From assembly GCA_050246475.1 (NCBI GenBank), contig JBFWVZ010000001.1:310001-374000 (forward strand): DNA of 64,000 nucleotides, written 5' to 3'. The notes under the pieces are model-generated. The model was not told the DNA's origin and did not search any database. It saw only the letters and a program-made list of their open reading frames with translations. A program made the translations under genes and the position numbers. Source of the DNA: CADEEL01 sp050246475 (GTDB lineage: Bacteria > Pseudomonadota > Alphaproteobacteria > Caulobacterales > Aquidulcibacteraceae). The number at the start of each line of letters is the position of its first letter. Positions within the stretch are counted from its first letter, which is position 1. Below are positions 24,771-33,784 of this stretch, piece after piece.

Positions 24771-25789
24771 GTTTCGGCGCCGACGCGCTTCAGGCCGAGT
24801 GTGACGATGCGGTTCAGCAATTCGGGATACTCGATGCCGGCGTGCAGCGCGGCCTGCGCGAATTCCTCGGTGCTTGCGATTTCGGGGTTCGGGTTGGCCT
24901 CGATAAAATAGGGCGTGCCGTCGGGCGTGAGGCGGAAATCGATGCGCGCGTAGCCGTCGATCTCGAGCGTGCGGCAGATGCGGGTCGCGGTGGTGCGGAT
25001 GCGCGTTTCGATCGCGGGGGGGAGGTTGTCCGCCGGTCCCTGCAGGATGGAGCGCCGCTCCTGGTATTTGGGATTGTGCTTCACGTGTTCGGTGGCGATG
25101 GGAAACTGTCCCGGCGCCAATTCGCCGAACTCCAATTCCCAAATGGGCAGCGCCTGTTTGCGGTCGTTGCCGATGACGCCGACATAGATTTCGCGCCCGT
25201 CGATATATTGCTCGGCGATGGCGGGCGTGCGGATGCGCTCGTGGATGAAAGTCACGCGCTCCACCAGACGCTCGTCGCTATCGACGACGGAGGCTTGCGA
25301 GATGCCGCGCGAGGCGTCCTCGTTCAAAGACTTGACGATTAGGGGAAAGGCGAGCTTGGCGGGGCGCTTGATCGCGCGCCCGATCGGGAAAACAGCGAAG
25401 GCGGGCACCGGGATGCGGTGATATTTGAGCAGCTTCTTGGAGAGGTCCTTGCCGCGCGCGAGCATCATGCCGCGCGGATTGCAGCCGGTGTAGGGCGTGC
25501 GCAACAACTCGAGAAGGCCGACGACGTTTTGCGCGTAGAGCGTCTCGCCCTGAAACTCCTCGAGCAGGTTGAAGACGATGTCGGGCTTGAAATCCTCGAT
25601 CGCGTCGCGGATCGGGCCCAGATCCTCAAGAACGCCGATCGCCTTCACCTCGTGGCCGCTCGCGCGCAACGTGGAGATGACGTCCCACTCGGTTTTCCAA
25701 ACGTAGCGCTCTTCGGGCGTTGTTCCTTCGAGATTTTCCGGGGGAAGCAATTGCGGGTGAACGAGAGTCAGAACCCGTAGGTTTTTCAT
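24767..25789 (-). CDS. ATP-grasp ligase, D-alanine--D-alanine ligase-like
   Basis: A 340-residue ATP-grasp protein. The N-terminal domain (KNLRVLTLVHPQLLPP and VFNLLEEFQGE) resembles Ddl pre-ATP-grasp folds. LLRTPYTGCNPRGMMLARGKDLSKKLL is a Ddl-type substrate region. ATP-binding parts are PLIVKSLNEDASRGIS and EQYIDGREIYVG, and the metal ligands are in ARIDFRLTPDGTPYFIEANPNPE. It has the usual Glu and Asn ligands. The substrate pocket differs from true Ddl, and the immediate partner is a metallopeptidase whose gene it overlaps by 4 bp. A peptide or amino-acid ligase is likely, but whether it makes D-Ala-D-Ala is doubtful. The ATG at 25789 is the first conventional start. Confidence 0.8.
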   Translation of the reverse strand: MKNLRVLTLVHPQLLPPENLEGTTPEERYVWKTEWDVISTLRASGHEVKAIGVLEDLGPIRDAIEDFKPDIVFNLLEEFQGETLYAQNVVGLLELLRTPYTGCNPRGMMLARGKDLSKKLLKYHRIPVPAFAVFPIGRAIKRPAKLAFPLIVKSLNEDASRGISQASVVDSDERLVERVTFIHERIRTPAIAEQYIDGREIYVGVIGNDRKQALPIWELEFGELAPGQFPIATEHVKHNPKYQERRSILQGPADNLPPAIETRIRTTATRICRTLEIDGYARIDFRLTPDGTPYFIEANPNPEIASTEEFAQAALHAGIEYPELLNRIVTLGLKRVGAET

Positions 25790-26853
25790 ACAGCAAACCA
25801 AAGCCGTCGCGACGGCCGATAAAGCGACCGCGCCGCCTTGTTGGTCAAGAGCCGCGCCAAATCAAGCCGCATCTGGCGCCCGGAGCGGGCGGCGCGGAGC
25901 TTCAGGCCCGCGCAGCGGGCGCAGATGTCGTCGAGCATCGTCTCCACGGCAATTTGATCGGCGCGCGGGCGCTTCATGGCCATCTCGATGATCTCGCCGC
26001 GATGGCGGCGGATGAAGGAGGCGGCGAGGGGCGCGTTCTTCTTCGCGGCGGCGCCGGCGAAGATCTGCTTGAGCGCGCGATCGAAGTGCGAGGGCGGGTC
26101 GGTGGCGTAGCGCTTGAGCTTGGCTGCGTAGTGCTCGGCCAAAGTCATCGTCTGCTTGGAGACGGGATCGAGTTGGATGCGCTTGGTGAGCAGCGGCTTC
26201 TGGCCGGCGATCTCGGCCATCAGCGCATCGACGTATTCGAGCTTTTCGAGCGCGTGGGGCCAATCTGCGTAGCGCTTGCGCCAGGCCGAGCGCGGCGTCA
26301 GCCAGACGGCGAAGGTTTCGGCGAAATCCTCATCGGGATGGCATTGGGCATACCAACGATCGAGGTGGCGGACGTAATCCTTGCTCGTTGGATTGGGGCG
26401 GTAATAGTCCGGATAGGGCGCGGAGGAGCGGCCAAACAACATCTGCCAGCGGCGCCGGCGCTGCAGCGCGTAGGCGTGCTGGACGACATGGCCGGCCTCG
26501 TGGCGCATGATGCGCATGCACTCTCGCTCGGCGCCGCCCTCGGCGTGGCCCATCATGGTCTGCTCGAGGCGCACAAGACGGGGGTGGGCGAGATAGAAGG
26601 GAATGGAAATGCCCGGCGTGTTGTCGGGACTGAACCATTCGTCGGAAATCCAGGCGTGGGCGCGCACCGCAAGGCCCTTGGCGGCAAGCTCATCGTTCAG
26701 CTTGGCGACGCAATGCTCGAGCCAGGAGCCCTGGATGGAGAGGCGCAAATCCTTCAAGCGCAGCGCCAGCAGCTCATCGTCGCGCAGCGCCGCCCACGGG
26801 GCGTCCAGCGGGCGTCGTCTCAGGGCCCGTCTCGATGCTCTCCGTTTCGTCAT
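25786..26853 (-). CDS. Putative zinc metallopeptidase (HEAGH type)
   Basis: A 355-residue protein with the zinc-binding motif RHEAGHVVQHAY near residues 116-127. A third ligand region, probably HPDEDFAETFAVWLTP (Glu/His), follows about 55 residues later. ISDEWFSPDNTPGISIPFYLAHPRL precedes the motif, as in the family of putative zinc-binding metallopeptidases found next to ATP-grasp genes. It is basic (RRASRRALRRR) at the N-terminus and has no signal peptide, so it is probably cytoplasmic. A GTG at 26901 would add 16 residues. The ATG at 26853 is preferred. It overlaps the downstream ligase by 4 bp, so the two are made together. Confidence 0.72.
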   Translation of the reverse strand: MTKRRASRRALRRRPLDAPWAALRDDELLALRLKDLRLSIQGSWLEHCVAKLNDELAAKGLAVRAHAWISDEWFSPDNTPGISIPFYLAHPRLVRLEQTMMGHAEGGAERECMRIMRHEAGHVVQHAYALQRRRRWQMLFGRSSAPYPDYYRPNPTSKDYVRHLDRWYAQCHPDEDFAETFAVWLTPRSAWRKRYADWPHALEKLEYVDALMAEIAGQKPLLTKRIQLDPVSKQTMTLAEHYAAKLKRYATDPPSHFDRALKQIFAGAAAKKNAPLAASFIRRHRGEIIEMAMKRPRADQIAVETMLDDICARCAGLKLRAARSGRQMRLDLARLLTNKAARSLYRPSRRLWFAV

Positions 26854-27082
26854 CCGGCCAAAATTCCACGCGCGCGAGTCTGTCGCAATATGGGGTCTCA
26901 CGTGTTCAGCACATCATTGCTGACGCGAGATTAATTTCGGACAGCGAACGAGCGTTGCGTTTAGATTTTGTTTATTCTTGGGGCGATTTTACGCCCCTGC
27001 AGCCGGATCCTATCGGGCGCGATAGGCCGTACACGGCACAAAAGATTCAGCTTCGTCAGCGCGGTGTGAAGGCGTGCCGGCG

Positions 27083-28327
27083 CTAGCGCGGCGGCGCCGG
27101 GCAATTCGGCGCCCAATTTTCGCCGGCGAAGCGCGCGCGCGTCCAGGCAACCAAGTCGCCGGCCAGGTCGGAGTCCGGCGCCAGCAGCGAAATGTGATCG
27201 CGGCCGGGATAGGTGCGGCTCTCGAGCGGCTGGCCTGCCGCGCAGCGGGCCGCGACGAAGCCCGCCTGGATGGGCGGGAGCACGAGATCGTCGGCTTCGC
27301 CCTGTGCGATGAGCAGCGGCGCGGCGATGGGCCGGCCGGCGACGTTCTCGCGCAAACGCGCGCCGAAGGCGCCCTCGCGCGGGTCGCGCGCGAAAATCCC
27401 GGCGCGGGGCAACAGCATCGTCTCGGCCACGGAGACGAGCGTTTGACGCCCGCCGACGCAGCGGCTGGCGATGTCGCGCGCCAGCCAACGCGCGGACGGG
27501 GCGATGTAGCGCGCCGCGCCGGTGTCCGGGTAGGCCGCGGCGTACGCGGGCGCGAGGTAGGACGTCACGATCTTGCCGAACATCGAACCTTGCGAAGCGT
27601 ACACGAGCGCGGGGAGATCGGTAGCCGGCGCCAAAGCGGCGATTCCGGAGAGCGGCACATCGGGCGCGTATTCTGGCGCGCGGATGCCGGCCCACAAGGC
27701 GCTGTGTCCGCCTTGGGAGTGGCCCCACACGATTGTGCGACGGTCCAGTTGGAGAACAGGAATGGCGCGCGCCGCACGCACCGCGTCGAGCACGGCGCGG
27801 GCGCTCTCTTCGCCGATCAGATATTCGTGGGCGCCGGCTGTCCCTAAGCCGATATAGTCTGTCGCGACGAAGGCCCAATTCTCGCGCAGCGCGTCGGGGA
27901 TTGCGGGCACGTTCAAGAACGGATCGGGCATCAAGGACGGCGCGCAGCCAGGCGCAATGCCCGTCGTGCCATGCGCCCACGCGATGACGGGGTGCGGCTC
28001 GGCGTCCTCGCGCGCGGGCGCCATGACGATCGCGCTCGCAAGCGCGCGTTCGCCTTCGCGGTTCGTTGTCGAATAGAGGATGCGCCAAGCGCGCGCGCCT
28101 TCGGGGATCGCGCGCATGAAGCGCTCGGCGCGAATGAGGACGCCGGCTTCACGCGGCATTTCATCGGGCGCGTCGTAAAAAGCGTCGGGCGCGGGCGGCG
28201 CCGCGGCGCGCCACAGGAAGAAGAGCGCGGCCGCTAGAATGAGCGCCAGCAAAGCGAGGCTTGTCAGCGCCCAGCCGAGGCAGCCCATGCGCCGCTTCGG
28301 CGCGGCGGAATCTTGCGCATCAGACAT
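27083..28327 (-). CDS. Secretory-lipase-type alpha/beta-hydrolase, membrane-anchored
   Basis: A 414-residue protein with an N-terminal membrane span (residues about 17-40, LGWALTSLALLALILAAALFFLW) that probably anchors it in the periplasm. The hydrolase part carries AWAHGTTGIAPGCAPS, TDYIGLGTAG, the nucleophile elbow WGHSQGGHSALWAG, the acid in AQGEADDLVLPP and the His in GRDHISLLAP. This order and the Cys-containing HGTTG...CAPS region match the LIP secretory lipase family. It likely cleaves triacylglycerols or other esters. Confidence 0.85.
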   Translation of the reverse strand: MSDAQDSAAPKRRMGCLGWALTSLALLALILAAALFFLWRAAAPPAPDAFYDAPDEMPREAGVLIRAERFMRAIPEGARAWRILYSTTNREGERALASAIVMAPAREDAEPHPVIAWAHGTTGIAPGCAPSLMPDPFLNVPAIPDALRENWAFVATDYIGLGTAGAHEYLIGEESARAVLDAVRAARAIPVLQLDRRTIVWGHSQGGHSALWAGIRAPEYAPDVPLSGIAALAPATDLPALVYASQGSMFGKIVTSYLAPAYAAAYPDTGAARYIAPSARWLARDIASRCVGGRQTLVSVAETMLLPRAGIFARDPREGAFGARLRENVAGRPIAAPLLIAQGEADDLVLPPIQAGFVAARCAAGQPLESRTYPGRDHISLLAPDSDLAGDLVAWTRARFAGENWAPNCPAPPR

Positions 28328-28454
28328 CGGCGTCCTCCCGGCGGAGCGCGCGGGCGCATGCTAACGTCGTGCGTGCGCTTAGCCATCAAGATCGCGATTG
28401 GGGCGAGCGCTTCGGTTGCGCGGAGGCAGCCGCGCTTCTAGGGTCCGCGCCGTC

Positions 28455-29702
28455 ATGTCAGAGCCAGAGAAACCCAAGCTTCAAGCCGTGCCTTCAGGCC
28501 TGCCCGTTTCGTTCGAGGACATCGTGGCGGCCAGCGAGCGGATCAAGGGCAAAGTCGAGCGCACGCCGATGCGGCTCTCGCGGACGCTCTCCGACATCAC
28601 GGGCGCGGAAGTCTGGATCAAGTTCGAGAACCTGCAATTCACCGCCTCCTTCAAGGAGCGGGGGGCCTGGAACAAGCTTTCGCAACTCACGGAGGCGGAG
28701 CGGCGGGCGGGTGTCATAGCGGTCTCGGCCGGCAATCACGCGCAGGGCGTGGCCTACAACGCCGCGCGGCTCGGCATTCCGGCCACCATCGTCATGCCGA
28801 TCGGCACGCCGTTCACGAAGGTCGAGCACACGCGCAAGCACGGCGCGCGCGTGCTGCTGCACGGTGAGACGATCGCGGAAAGCTTCACGTACGGCTATCA
28901 GCTGAAGGAGCGCGAGGGGCTTACGCTCGTCCATCCGTTCGACGATCCGGCGATCATCGCGGGTCAAGGCACGATCGCCATCGAGATGCTGGAGGAGGCG
29001 GGCGATCTCGATCTCTTGCTTATCCCGGTCGGCGGGGGCGGGCTCATCAGCGGCAACGCGATCGCTGCGAAACACTTGAAGCCGAAGATCTCAATCGTCG
29101 GCGTTGAAGCGCGGATGTACCCGTCGCTCTACGCGGAGCTCCGGGGCGAGACGCCGGTCGTCGGCGGGCAGACGATCGCGGAGGGCATCGCGGTCAAGCA
29201 AGTCGGCCAGCTCAATTTCGAAATCTGCAAGCGGCTCGTCGATGAGGTCGTGCTTGTCGATGAGCCGCATCTTGAACAGGCCGTGGCGCTTTACGCGAAC
29301 GTGGAAAAGACCATCGCGGAAGGGGCGGGCGCGGCGGGGCTCGCGGCGCTTCTGGCGCATCCGGCGCGGTTCGCGGGCAAAAAGGTCGGCCTCATTCTGT
29401 GCGGGGGCAATATCGATGCGCGTCTGCTCGCCTCCGTGCTGACGCGCGGCTTGGTGCGCGAAGGGCGGATCTCGTCGCTTCGCCTCATTGGGGATGACCG
29501 CCCGGGCCTGCTGGCGCGCGTCTCCAAGGTGATCGGCGATTGCGGCGGCAACATCATCGAGGTGGCGCACAACCGCCTTGCGCTCGACGTGCCGGCCAAG
29601 GGCGCTGAGTTCGACATCCTGATCGAGACCCGCGACGCCCAGCACACCCAGGAAATCGTCGATGCGCTCGCCGCGAACGGGTATCCGCCGCGGCGTCTCT
29701 AA
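28455..29702 (+). CDS. ilvA: Threonine ammonia-lyase with C-terminal ACT domain
   Basis: A 415-residue PLP enzyme that deaminates threonine to 2-oxobutyrate, the first step toward isoleucine. The Schiff-base lysine is in TASFKERGAWNKL. The phosphate-binding Gly-rich loop is PVGGGGLISG, and SAGNHAQGVAYNAA is the substrate-side loop. A single ACT domain fills the last 80 residues (LRLIGDDRPGLLARVSKVIGDCGGNIIEV). The short form with one ACT is common in alphaproteobacteria and can be either biosynthetic or catabolic. The ATG at 28455 replaces a longer frame that starts at 28398. Confidence 0.93.
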   Translation: MSEPEKPKLQAVPSGLPVSFEDIVAASERIKGKVERTPMRLSRTLSDITGAEVWIKFENLQFTASFKERGAWNKLSQLTEAERRAGVIAVSAGNHAQGVAYNAARLGIPATIVMPIGTPFTKVEHTRKHGARVLLHGETIAESFTYGYQLKEREGLTLVHPFDDPAIIAGQGTIAIEMLEEAGDLDLLLIPVGGGGLISGNAIAAKHLKPKISIVGVEARMYPSLYAELRGETPVVGGQTIAEGIAVKQVGQLNFEICKRLVDEVVLVDEPHLEQAVALYANVEKTIAEGAGAAGLAALLAHPARFAGKKVGLILCGGNIDARLLASVLTRGLVREGRISSLRLIGDDRPGLLARVSKVIGDCGGNIIEVAHNRLALDVPAKGAEFDILIETRDAQHTQEIVDALAANGYPPRRL

Positions 29703-29855
29703 CCAATTCTTTCCCGTCCGGGGCCGTCCACAGGCGGGATTGTGACCTTTTCTGGAACCAGATGACCCCGGAATGAAGGCGTGGTAATGCGCCTCTTGAG
29801 GGCTGAAATCGCGGGGGCGCCGAGCAAAAGCGCCGCCCGCCCCAAGGAGCGGGAT

Positions 29856-30806
29856 ATGGGCCAAATCATCAAGACATTGACCTTGGCCGCGGCTGCGGCC
29901 GCCGCCATGACCGGCGCGGCTGTCGCGCAGACGCGCGATCGCGGCCGCGATCTCGACCGCGACGAACCCGTCGTGGTGCCGACCTGCACGCGCAGCCTCG
30001 GCGCCATCACGCTGGTCGACGGCGACCGGGACGGCTGGCGCGCGTACAATCTCTCCTCGCCGCAAGCGATGCTGCGCGTTGTGGTGAACCGTTCGCGCTG
30101 CTTCACGATCGTGGAGCGCGGCATCGGCATGGATGTCGCGCAGGGCGAGCGCAATCTGGCGGCCCAAGGCGATCTGCAGCGCGGGCAAAACATGGGCCGC
30201 GGGCAAATGCGCACGGCCGATTACGTGCTGATCGCGGAAGTCGCGGCGAGCGACAACAATGCGGGCGGCTCAGCGGTCGCGGGCGTGCTGGGCGGCTTGA
30301 TCGGCGGGGGCCTTGGCGCCGTCGTCGGGGGCGTGCGGCAAACGCGCCAGGAAGCGCAAGCCGTGCTCTCGCTCACCAATGTGCGCACGACGGAAACCGT
30401 CGCAGTCACCGAAGGGCGCGCGCAGAACCGCAATTGGGGCTGGGGCGGCGGCGCAGGCGGCGTCGGCTCGACCGGCTTCGGCGGCGTGGTCGGCGGCGGC
30501 TGGGAAGACACGGACATCGGCCGCGTCGTCTCCGCGGCGTTCATCGACGCTTACGCGCAGATGGTCACCGAACTCGGCGGGCTCGATCCGAACGCGACGC
30601 AAACGGCGCCGCCGCGCGCATTCGTGACGCGCCAATCCACCAATCTTCGTTCGCAACCCAACACCAGCTCGCGCATCGTGCGCGCGCTGCCGGCGGGCGC
30701 GATGGTCTATCCGTCGGGCGCGCAAGAAGGCATGTGGTGGGAAGTGCACGACGAGAACGACAACCAGGGCTGGATCCGCAACGATCTCCTGGAGCCGATG
30801 CGCTAG
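29856..30806 (+). CDS. CsgG-like exported protein with C-terminal SH3 domain
   Basis: A 316-residue exported protein. The signal peptide (MGQIIKTLTLAAAAAAAMTG, cleaved near AVAQ) is followed by a CsgG/HfaB-type core: VVVNRSRCFTIVERG, DYVLIAEVAAS and AVLSLTNVRTTETV. A glycine-rich hydrophobic stretch (AVAGVLGGLIGGGLGAVVGGV) interrupts it where pore-lining loops occur in curli-type secretion channels. The last 65 residues are a bacterial SH3 domain (TNLRSQPNTSSRIVRALPAGA ... WWEVHDENDNQGWI). No curli or holdfast-anchor genes are nearby. A role in envelope secretion or cell-wall binding is inferred. AAGGAG stands eight bases before the ATG, and a strong terminator follows. Confidence 0.75.
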   Translation: MGQIIKTLTLAAAAAAAMTGAAVAQTRDRGRDLDRDEPVVVPTCTRSLGAITLVDGDRDGWRAYNLSSPQAMLRVVVNRSRCFTIVERGIGMDVAQGERNLAAQGDLQRGQNMGRGQMRTADYVLIAEVAASDNNAGGSAVAGVLGGLIGGGLGAVVGGVRQTRQEAQAVLSLTNVRTTETVAVTEGRAQNRNWGWGGGAGGVGSTGFGGVVGGGWEDTDIGRVVSAAFIDAYAQMVTELGGLDPNATQTAPPRAFVTRQSTNLRSQPNTSSRIVRALPAGAMVYPSGAQEGMWWEVHDENDNQGWIRNDLLEPMR

Positions 30807-30832
30807 TCCGCATCGCATGACGTGAAAAAGAG

Positions 30833-30866
30833 CCGGCGGCGCCCCAAAGCGCCGCCGGTTTTCTTT
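30833..30866 (+). terminator. Rho-independent terminator after the CsgG-like gene
   Basis: A perfect 10-bp stem, CCGGCGGCGC (30833-30842) with GCGCCGCCGG (30849-30858), loop CCCAAA, then TTTTCTTT. Confidence 0.9.
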
Positions 30867-30940
30867 CGCAGCATTGCGTTCACGCCGCATGGGCTTTTGG
30901 CGCGCGCCGTTCTAGAAGCGCGCCAGCGACGGGGACGAAT

Positions 30941-31606
30941 TTGGCGAAGCCCATTCTCTATATCGGCAACAAGAATTACTCGTCCTGGTCGATGCGCCCA
31001 TGGCTCGCGCTCAAATGGGGCGGGATCGATTTCGACGAGCGCGTCATTCCGCTCGGCGGGCCGGGCTACGGCAAATCGCAGATCGCGGAGATCCTCGCCG
31101 TCTCGCCTTCGGGGCGGGTGCCGGCGCTGCATGACGGCGCCATCGCCATTCATGATTCCCTCGCGATCTCGGAATGGGCGGCGGAGCGTGCGCCTTCGCT
31201 TTGGCCTTCCGATCCCGGCGCGCGAGCGCTGGCGCGGGCGGCGTCGGCGGAGATGCATTCGAGCTTCTTCGCACTGCGGCGCGATCTCTCAATGAACATC
31301 AAGCGGCGCGTTGCGAAAGAACCCGATTGGCCGGAAGACACGCGCGCCGATTTCGCACGCCTCTTCGAGTTGTGGGGCGATGCGCTTCAACGGTCGGGCG
31401 GGCCTTGGCTTTTCGGCGCGCGCTCCATCACGGACGCGATGTATGCGCCAGTGGTGACGCGGCTGCGCACCTATGCCGTAGAAACGCCTGCTTCACTTCA
31501 GCCTTACTGCGATGCGCTCTTGAACGACGGCGCGTTTCGCGATTGGGAACGCGGCGCGCTCGCTGAAACGTGGGCGATCCCCTCAACGGACGAGCTTTAC
31601 CGATGA
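30941..31606 (+). CDS. Glutathione S-transferase family protein
   Basis: A 221-residue GST. The N-terminal thioredoxin-like domain has YIGNKNYSSWSMRPWLAL, with Ser/Tyr candidates for glutathione activation. SPSGRVPALHDG carries the cis-Pro, and AIHDSLAISEWAAER is the GSH-binding Glu-Ser-like motif. An all-helical C-terminal domain ends with a typical SITDAMYAPVVTRL. No ATG is available before residue 18, so the start must be the TTG at 30941. Its stop overlaps the next gene (ATGA), starting a translationally coupled run of four genes. Confidence 0.88.
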   Translation: MAKPILYIGNKNYSSWSMRPWLALKWGGIDFDERVIPLGGPGYGKSQIAEILAVSPSGRVPALHDGAIAIHDSLAISEWAAERAPSLWPSDPGARALARAASAEMHSSFFALRRDLSMNIKRRVAKEPDWPEDTRADFARLFELWGDALQRSGGPWLFGARSITDAMYAPVVTRLRTYAVETPASLQPYCDALLNDGAFRDWERGALAETWAIPSTDELYR

Positions 31607-32166
31607 AGAAACTCATCGCGCTGGGCGCGCTCGCGCTCCTCGGCGCCTGCGGGCAAGAGAGCATGTCATCGGGCGTGGCGCGCGAGATCGAACGCGCGGA
31701 GCAGGCGCGCGAAGCGGCGGCGGCGAGCGCGGTCGCGGACTCGCAAGCGTTCCTCGATGCGCAGCGCGCGCGCCAAGGAGTGCAAGCCACGGCCTCCGGG
31801 CTGCTCTACGAGGTGCGCCGGCCCGCGCCCAATCCCAATCTGGCGCGGCCGTCGCGCAACGCTCAGGTGCTGGTGCACTATGAGGGGCGGCTGCCGAACG
31901 GGGAGGTGTTCGATTCCTCGTTCGAACGCGGGCAGCCGGCTGAGTTTCCGCTCGCGGGCGTGGTGCCGGGGTTCGCCGAAGCGCTCATGCTGATGCGCCC
32001 CGGCGAAGAGATCGTTGCTTATCTGCCCGCGCCGCTCGGCTACGGCGAAGCGGGCATGGCGCCAGGCATTCCGCCAAACACTGCGCTGCAATTCCGCATT
32101 CAATTGCTGGCCTTCGCGGGCCCCGATGGGCGCATCGTCGCCGCGCCCGGCCTGGAGAGACGCTGA
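31603..32166 (+). CDS. FKBP-type peptidylprolyl isomerase, lipoprotein (first of a pair)
   Basis: A 187-residue predicted lipoprotein (MKKLIALGALALLGAC, lipobox LGAC, Cys at residue 16) with a helical linker and an FKBP domain. VLVHYEGRLPNGEVFDSSFERGQP, VPGFAEALMLMRPGEEIVAYLP and PPNTALQFRIQLLAF contain most of the aromatic pocket (Tyr, Phe). The ATG is inside the GST stop. The next gene is a second, shorter FKBP lipoprotein, so the two look like a local duplication serving periplasmic folding. Confidence 0.9.
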   Translation: MKKLIALGALALLGACGQESMSSGVAREIERAEQAREAAAASAVADSQAFLDAQRARQGVQATASGLLYEVRRPAPNPNLARPSRNAQVLVHYEGRLPNGEVFDSSFERGQPAEFPLAGVVPGFAEALMLMRPGEEIVAYLPAPLGYGEAGMAPGIPPNTALQFRIQLLAFAGPDGRIVAAPGLERR

Positions 32167-32633
32167 TGATCCGCCGTGTTTTCCTCGCAGCCGCGCTTGC
32201 GCTCTCGGCGTGCGCCTCGGCGCCGTCGCCGGAAGAAAATCTTGCGCGTTCGAACGCGTTCCTCGCGGAGAATGCGCGCGCGGAAGGCGTGCAGACGACG
32301 GCGTCCGGGCTGCAATACCGGGTCGTGCGCGCGGCGAGCGACGCCGACGCTATTCGTCCGCGTGCGGAGGATATCGTCTCGGTGCGCTATCGCGGCACGT
32401 TCCCGAACGGGCGCGAATTCGATTCCTCGACCGATCCCATTGAGTTTCCGCTGAACCGCGTCATCCGCGGCTGGACGGAGGGTGTGGCGCTCATGCGAGT
32501 GGGGGAGGAGTATGACTTCTTCATCCCGCCGGCGCTTGCGTATGGCGAACGCGGCACTGGGGACGGCACGATCCCGCCCAACCAGGCGCTGGTCTTCCGC
32601 GTCGAATTGCTGGGCGTGACGCGCGCGCCGTGA
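32166..32633 (+). CDS. FKBP-type peptidylprolyl isomerase, lipoprotein (second of a pair)
   Basis: A 155-residue predicted lipoprotein (MIRRVFLAAALALSAC, lipobox LSAC) with an FKBP domain: VSVRYRGTFPNGREFDSS, VIRGWTEGVALMRVGEEYDFFIP, LAYGERGTGDGTIPPNQALVF. It shares the layout of the preceding gene, including the ASGLQYRVVR/ASGLLYEVRR strand before the domain. Its active-site core (W in RGWTEG and Y in LAYGERG) is closer to canonical FKBPs than that of its neighbour. Start and stop codons of both flanking genes overlap it. Confidence 0.93.
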   Translation: MIRRVFLAAALALSACASAPSPEENLARSNAFLAENARAEGVQTTASGLQYRVVRAASDADAIRPRAEDIVSVRYRGTFPNGREFDSSTDPIEFPLNRVIRGWTEGVALMRVGEEYDFFIPPALAYGERGTGDGTIPPNQALVFRVELLGVTRAP

Positions 32634-33784
32634 GCGAAGCGATCGCGCCGACGCTTTCAGTCCTCGAACGTCTCATCGCGTTCGACACGACGTCGCGCAA
32701 TTCCAATCTCGCGCTCATCGAGTGGGTGGAGGGTTACCTTCGCGAACGCGGCGTCGCCTCCGAGCGGGTGGCGAACGCGGACGGGAAGAAGGCGAATCTC
32801 TTCGCGCTCATCGGCCCTCGCGTCGAAGGCGGCGTCGTGCTTTCCGGGCACACGGATGTCGTGCCAGTGGACGGCCAGCCATGGACGAGCGATCCTTGGG
32901 TTGTCACGCAGCGCGGCACGAAACTTTATGGGCGCGGCGTCGCCGACATGAAGAGCTTCGTCGCGCTTTCGCTCGCGCATCTCGATCAAATGATCGCCGC
33001 GAACCTCAAGCGCCCGGTCATCTTCGCGTTTTCCTATGACGAAGAAGTCGGTTGTCTCGGCGCGCCCGATCTCATCGCCAGAATCGGCGCACGCGCGCCC
33101 GCGCCCGCCGCCGTCATTGTCGGCGAGCCAACGGACATGAAGGTCGTGTCCGCGCACAAGGGGATTTCATCGTTCAAGGTGAGTGTCGAAGGGCGCGAAG
33201 CGCATTCGAGCCAGATCGAGCAGGGCGTCTCCGCGATCATGGAAGCGATTCCGCTGATGAACCTCGTCGCGGAGCTCGGACAGGAAGCGCGCCTGCGCGG
33301 CAGCGACGATTTTTCACCGCCCGGCGCGACGCTGACGATCGGGCTCATCCAAGGCGGCACCGCGGTCAACATTCTGGCGCGGCGATGCGAATTTTTCTTC
33401 GATCTGCGCGCACCATCGTCCGAAGAAGCCGAGCACATCGCCGCGCGTTTTCTCGATGCCGCGCGGCAAACCGATGCGCGGCTCAAGGCGCGTGCGCCGG
33501 AAGCGGGCGTCACAGTCACGCGGCGTTCGCATACGCCGCCGCTCGAAGCCGCGCCCGAAAGCGCCGCCGAGGCGCTGGCGCGCGCGTTGACCGGGGATAA
33601 CGGCGTTCGCACCGCCTCCTACGCCGCCGAAGCGGGGCTCTTTCAGCGCGCGGCGATGCCGGCGGTGCTGTGCGGGCCGGGCTCGATCCTGCAAGCGCAC
33701 CAGCCGGACGAATGGATCGAGCTTTCTCAGATCGAAGAGGGCGCGGCCTTCATGCGCCGGCTCATCACGCACTTGTCCGCATGA
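32630..33784 (+). CDS. argE: Acetylornithine deacetylase ArgE
   Basis: A 384-residue M20 metallo-hydrolase. The first zinc ligand region is SGHTDVVPVDG, the bridging Asp is in YGRGVADMKSF, the catalytic Glu-Glu pair is in SYDEEVGCLG, the next ligand is in GEPTDMKVV, and the last His is in QAHQPDEWIE. The dimerisation domain lies between (residues about 180-290). ArgE deacetylates N-acetylornithine. Since ArgJ is also present in this window, ArgE may act on related N-acyl amino acids or be a redundant route. GTG start inside the preceding FKBP stop. The 3' end overlaps the convergent cysQ by 20 bp. Confidence 0.92.
   Translation: MSEAIAPTLSVLERLIAFDTTSRNSNLALIEWVEGYLRERGVASERVANADGKKANLFALIGPRVEGGVVLSGHTDVVPVDGQPWTSDPWVVTQRGTKLYGRGVADMKSFVALSLAHLDQMIAANLKRPVIFAFSYDEEVGCLGAPDLIARIGARAPAPAAVIVGEPTDMKVVSAHKGISSFKVSVEGREAHSSQIEQGVSAIMEAIPLMNLVAELGQEARLRGSDDFSPPGATLTIGLIQGGTAVNILARRCEFFFDLRAPSSEEAEHIAARFLDAARQTDARLKARAPEAGVTVTRRSHTPPLEAAPESAAEALARALTGDNGVRTASYAAEAGLFQRAAMPAVLCGPGSILQAHQPDEWIELSQIEEGAAFMRRLITHLSA

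Noticed and set aside
26960..27010. GGGGCG-ATTTTA-CGCCCC hairpin as a terminator of the lipase gene
   Set aside because: The stem is only six base pairs and no T-run follows on either strand.
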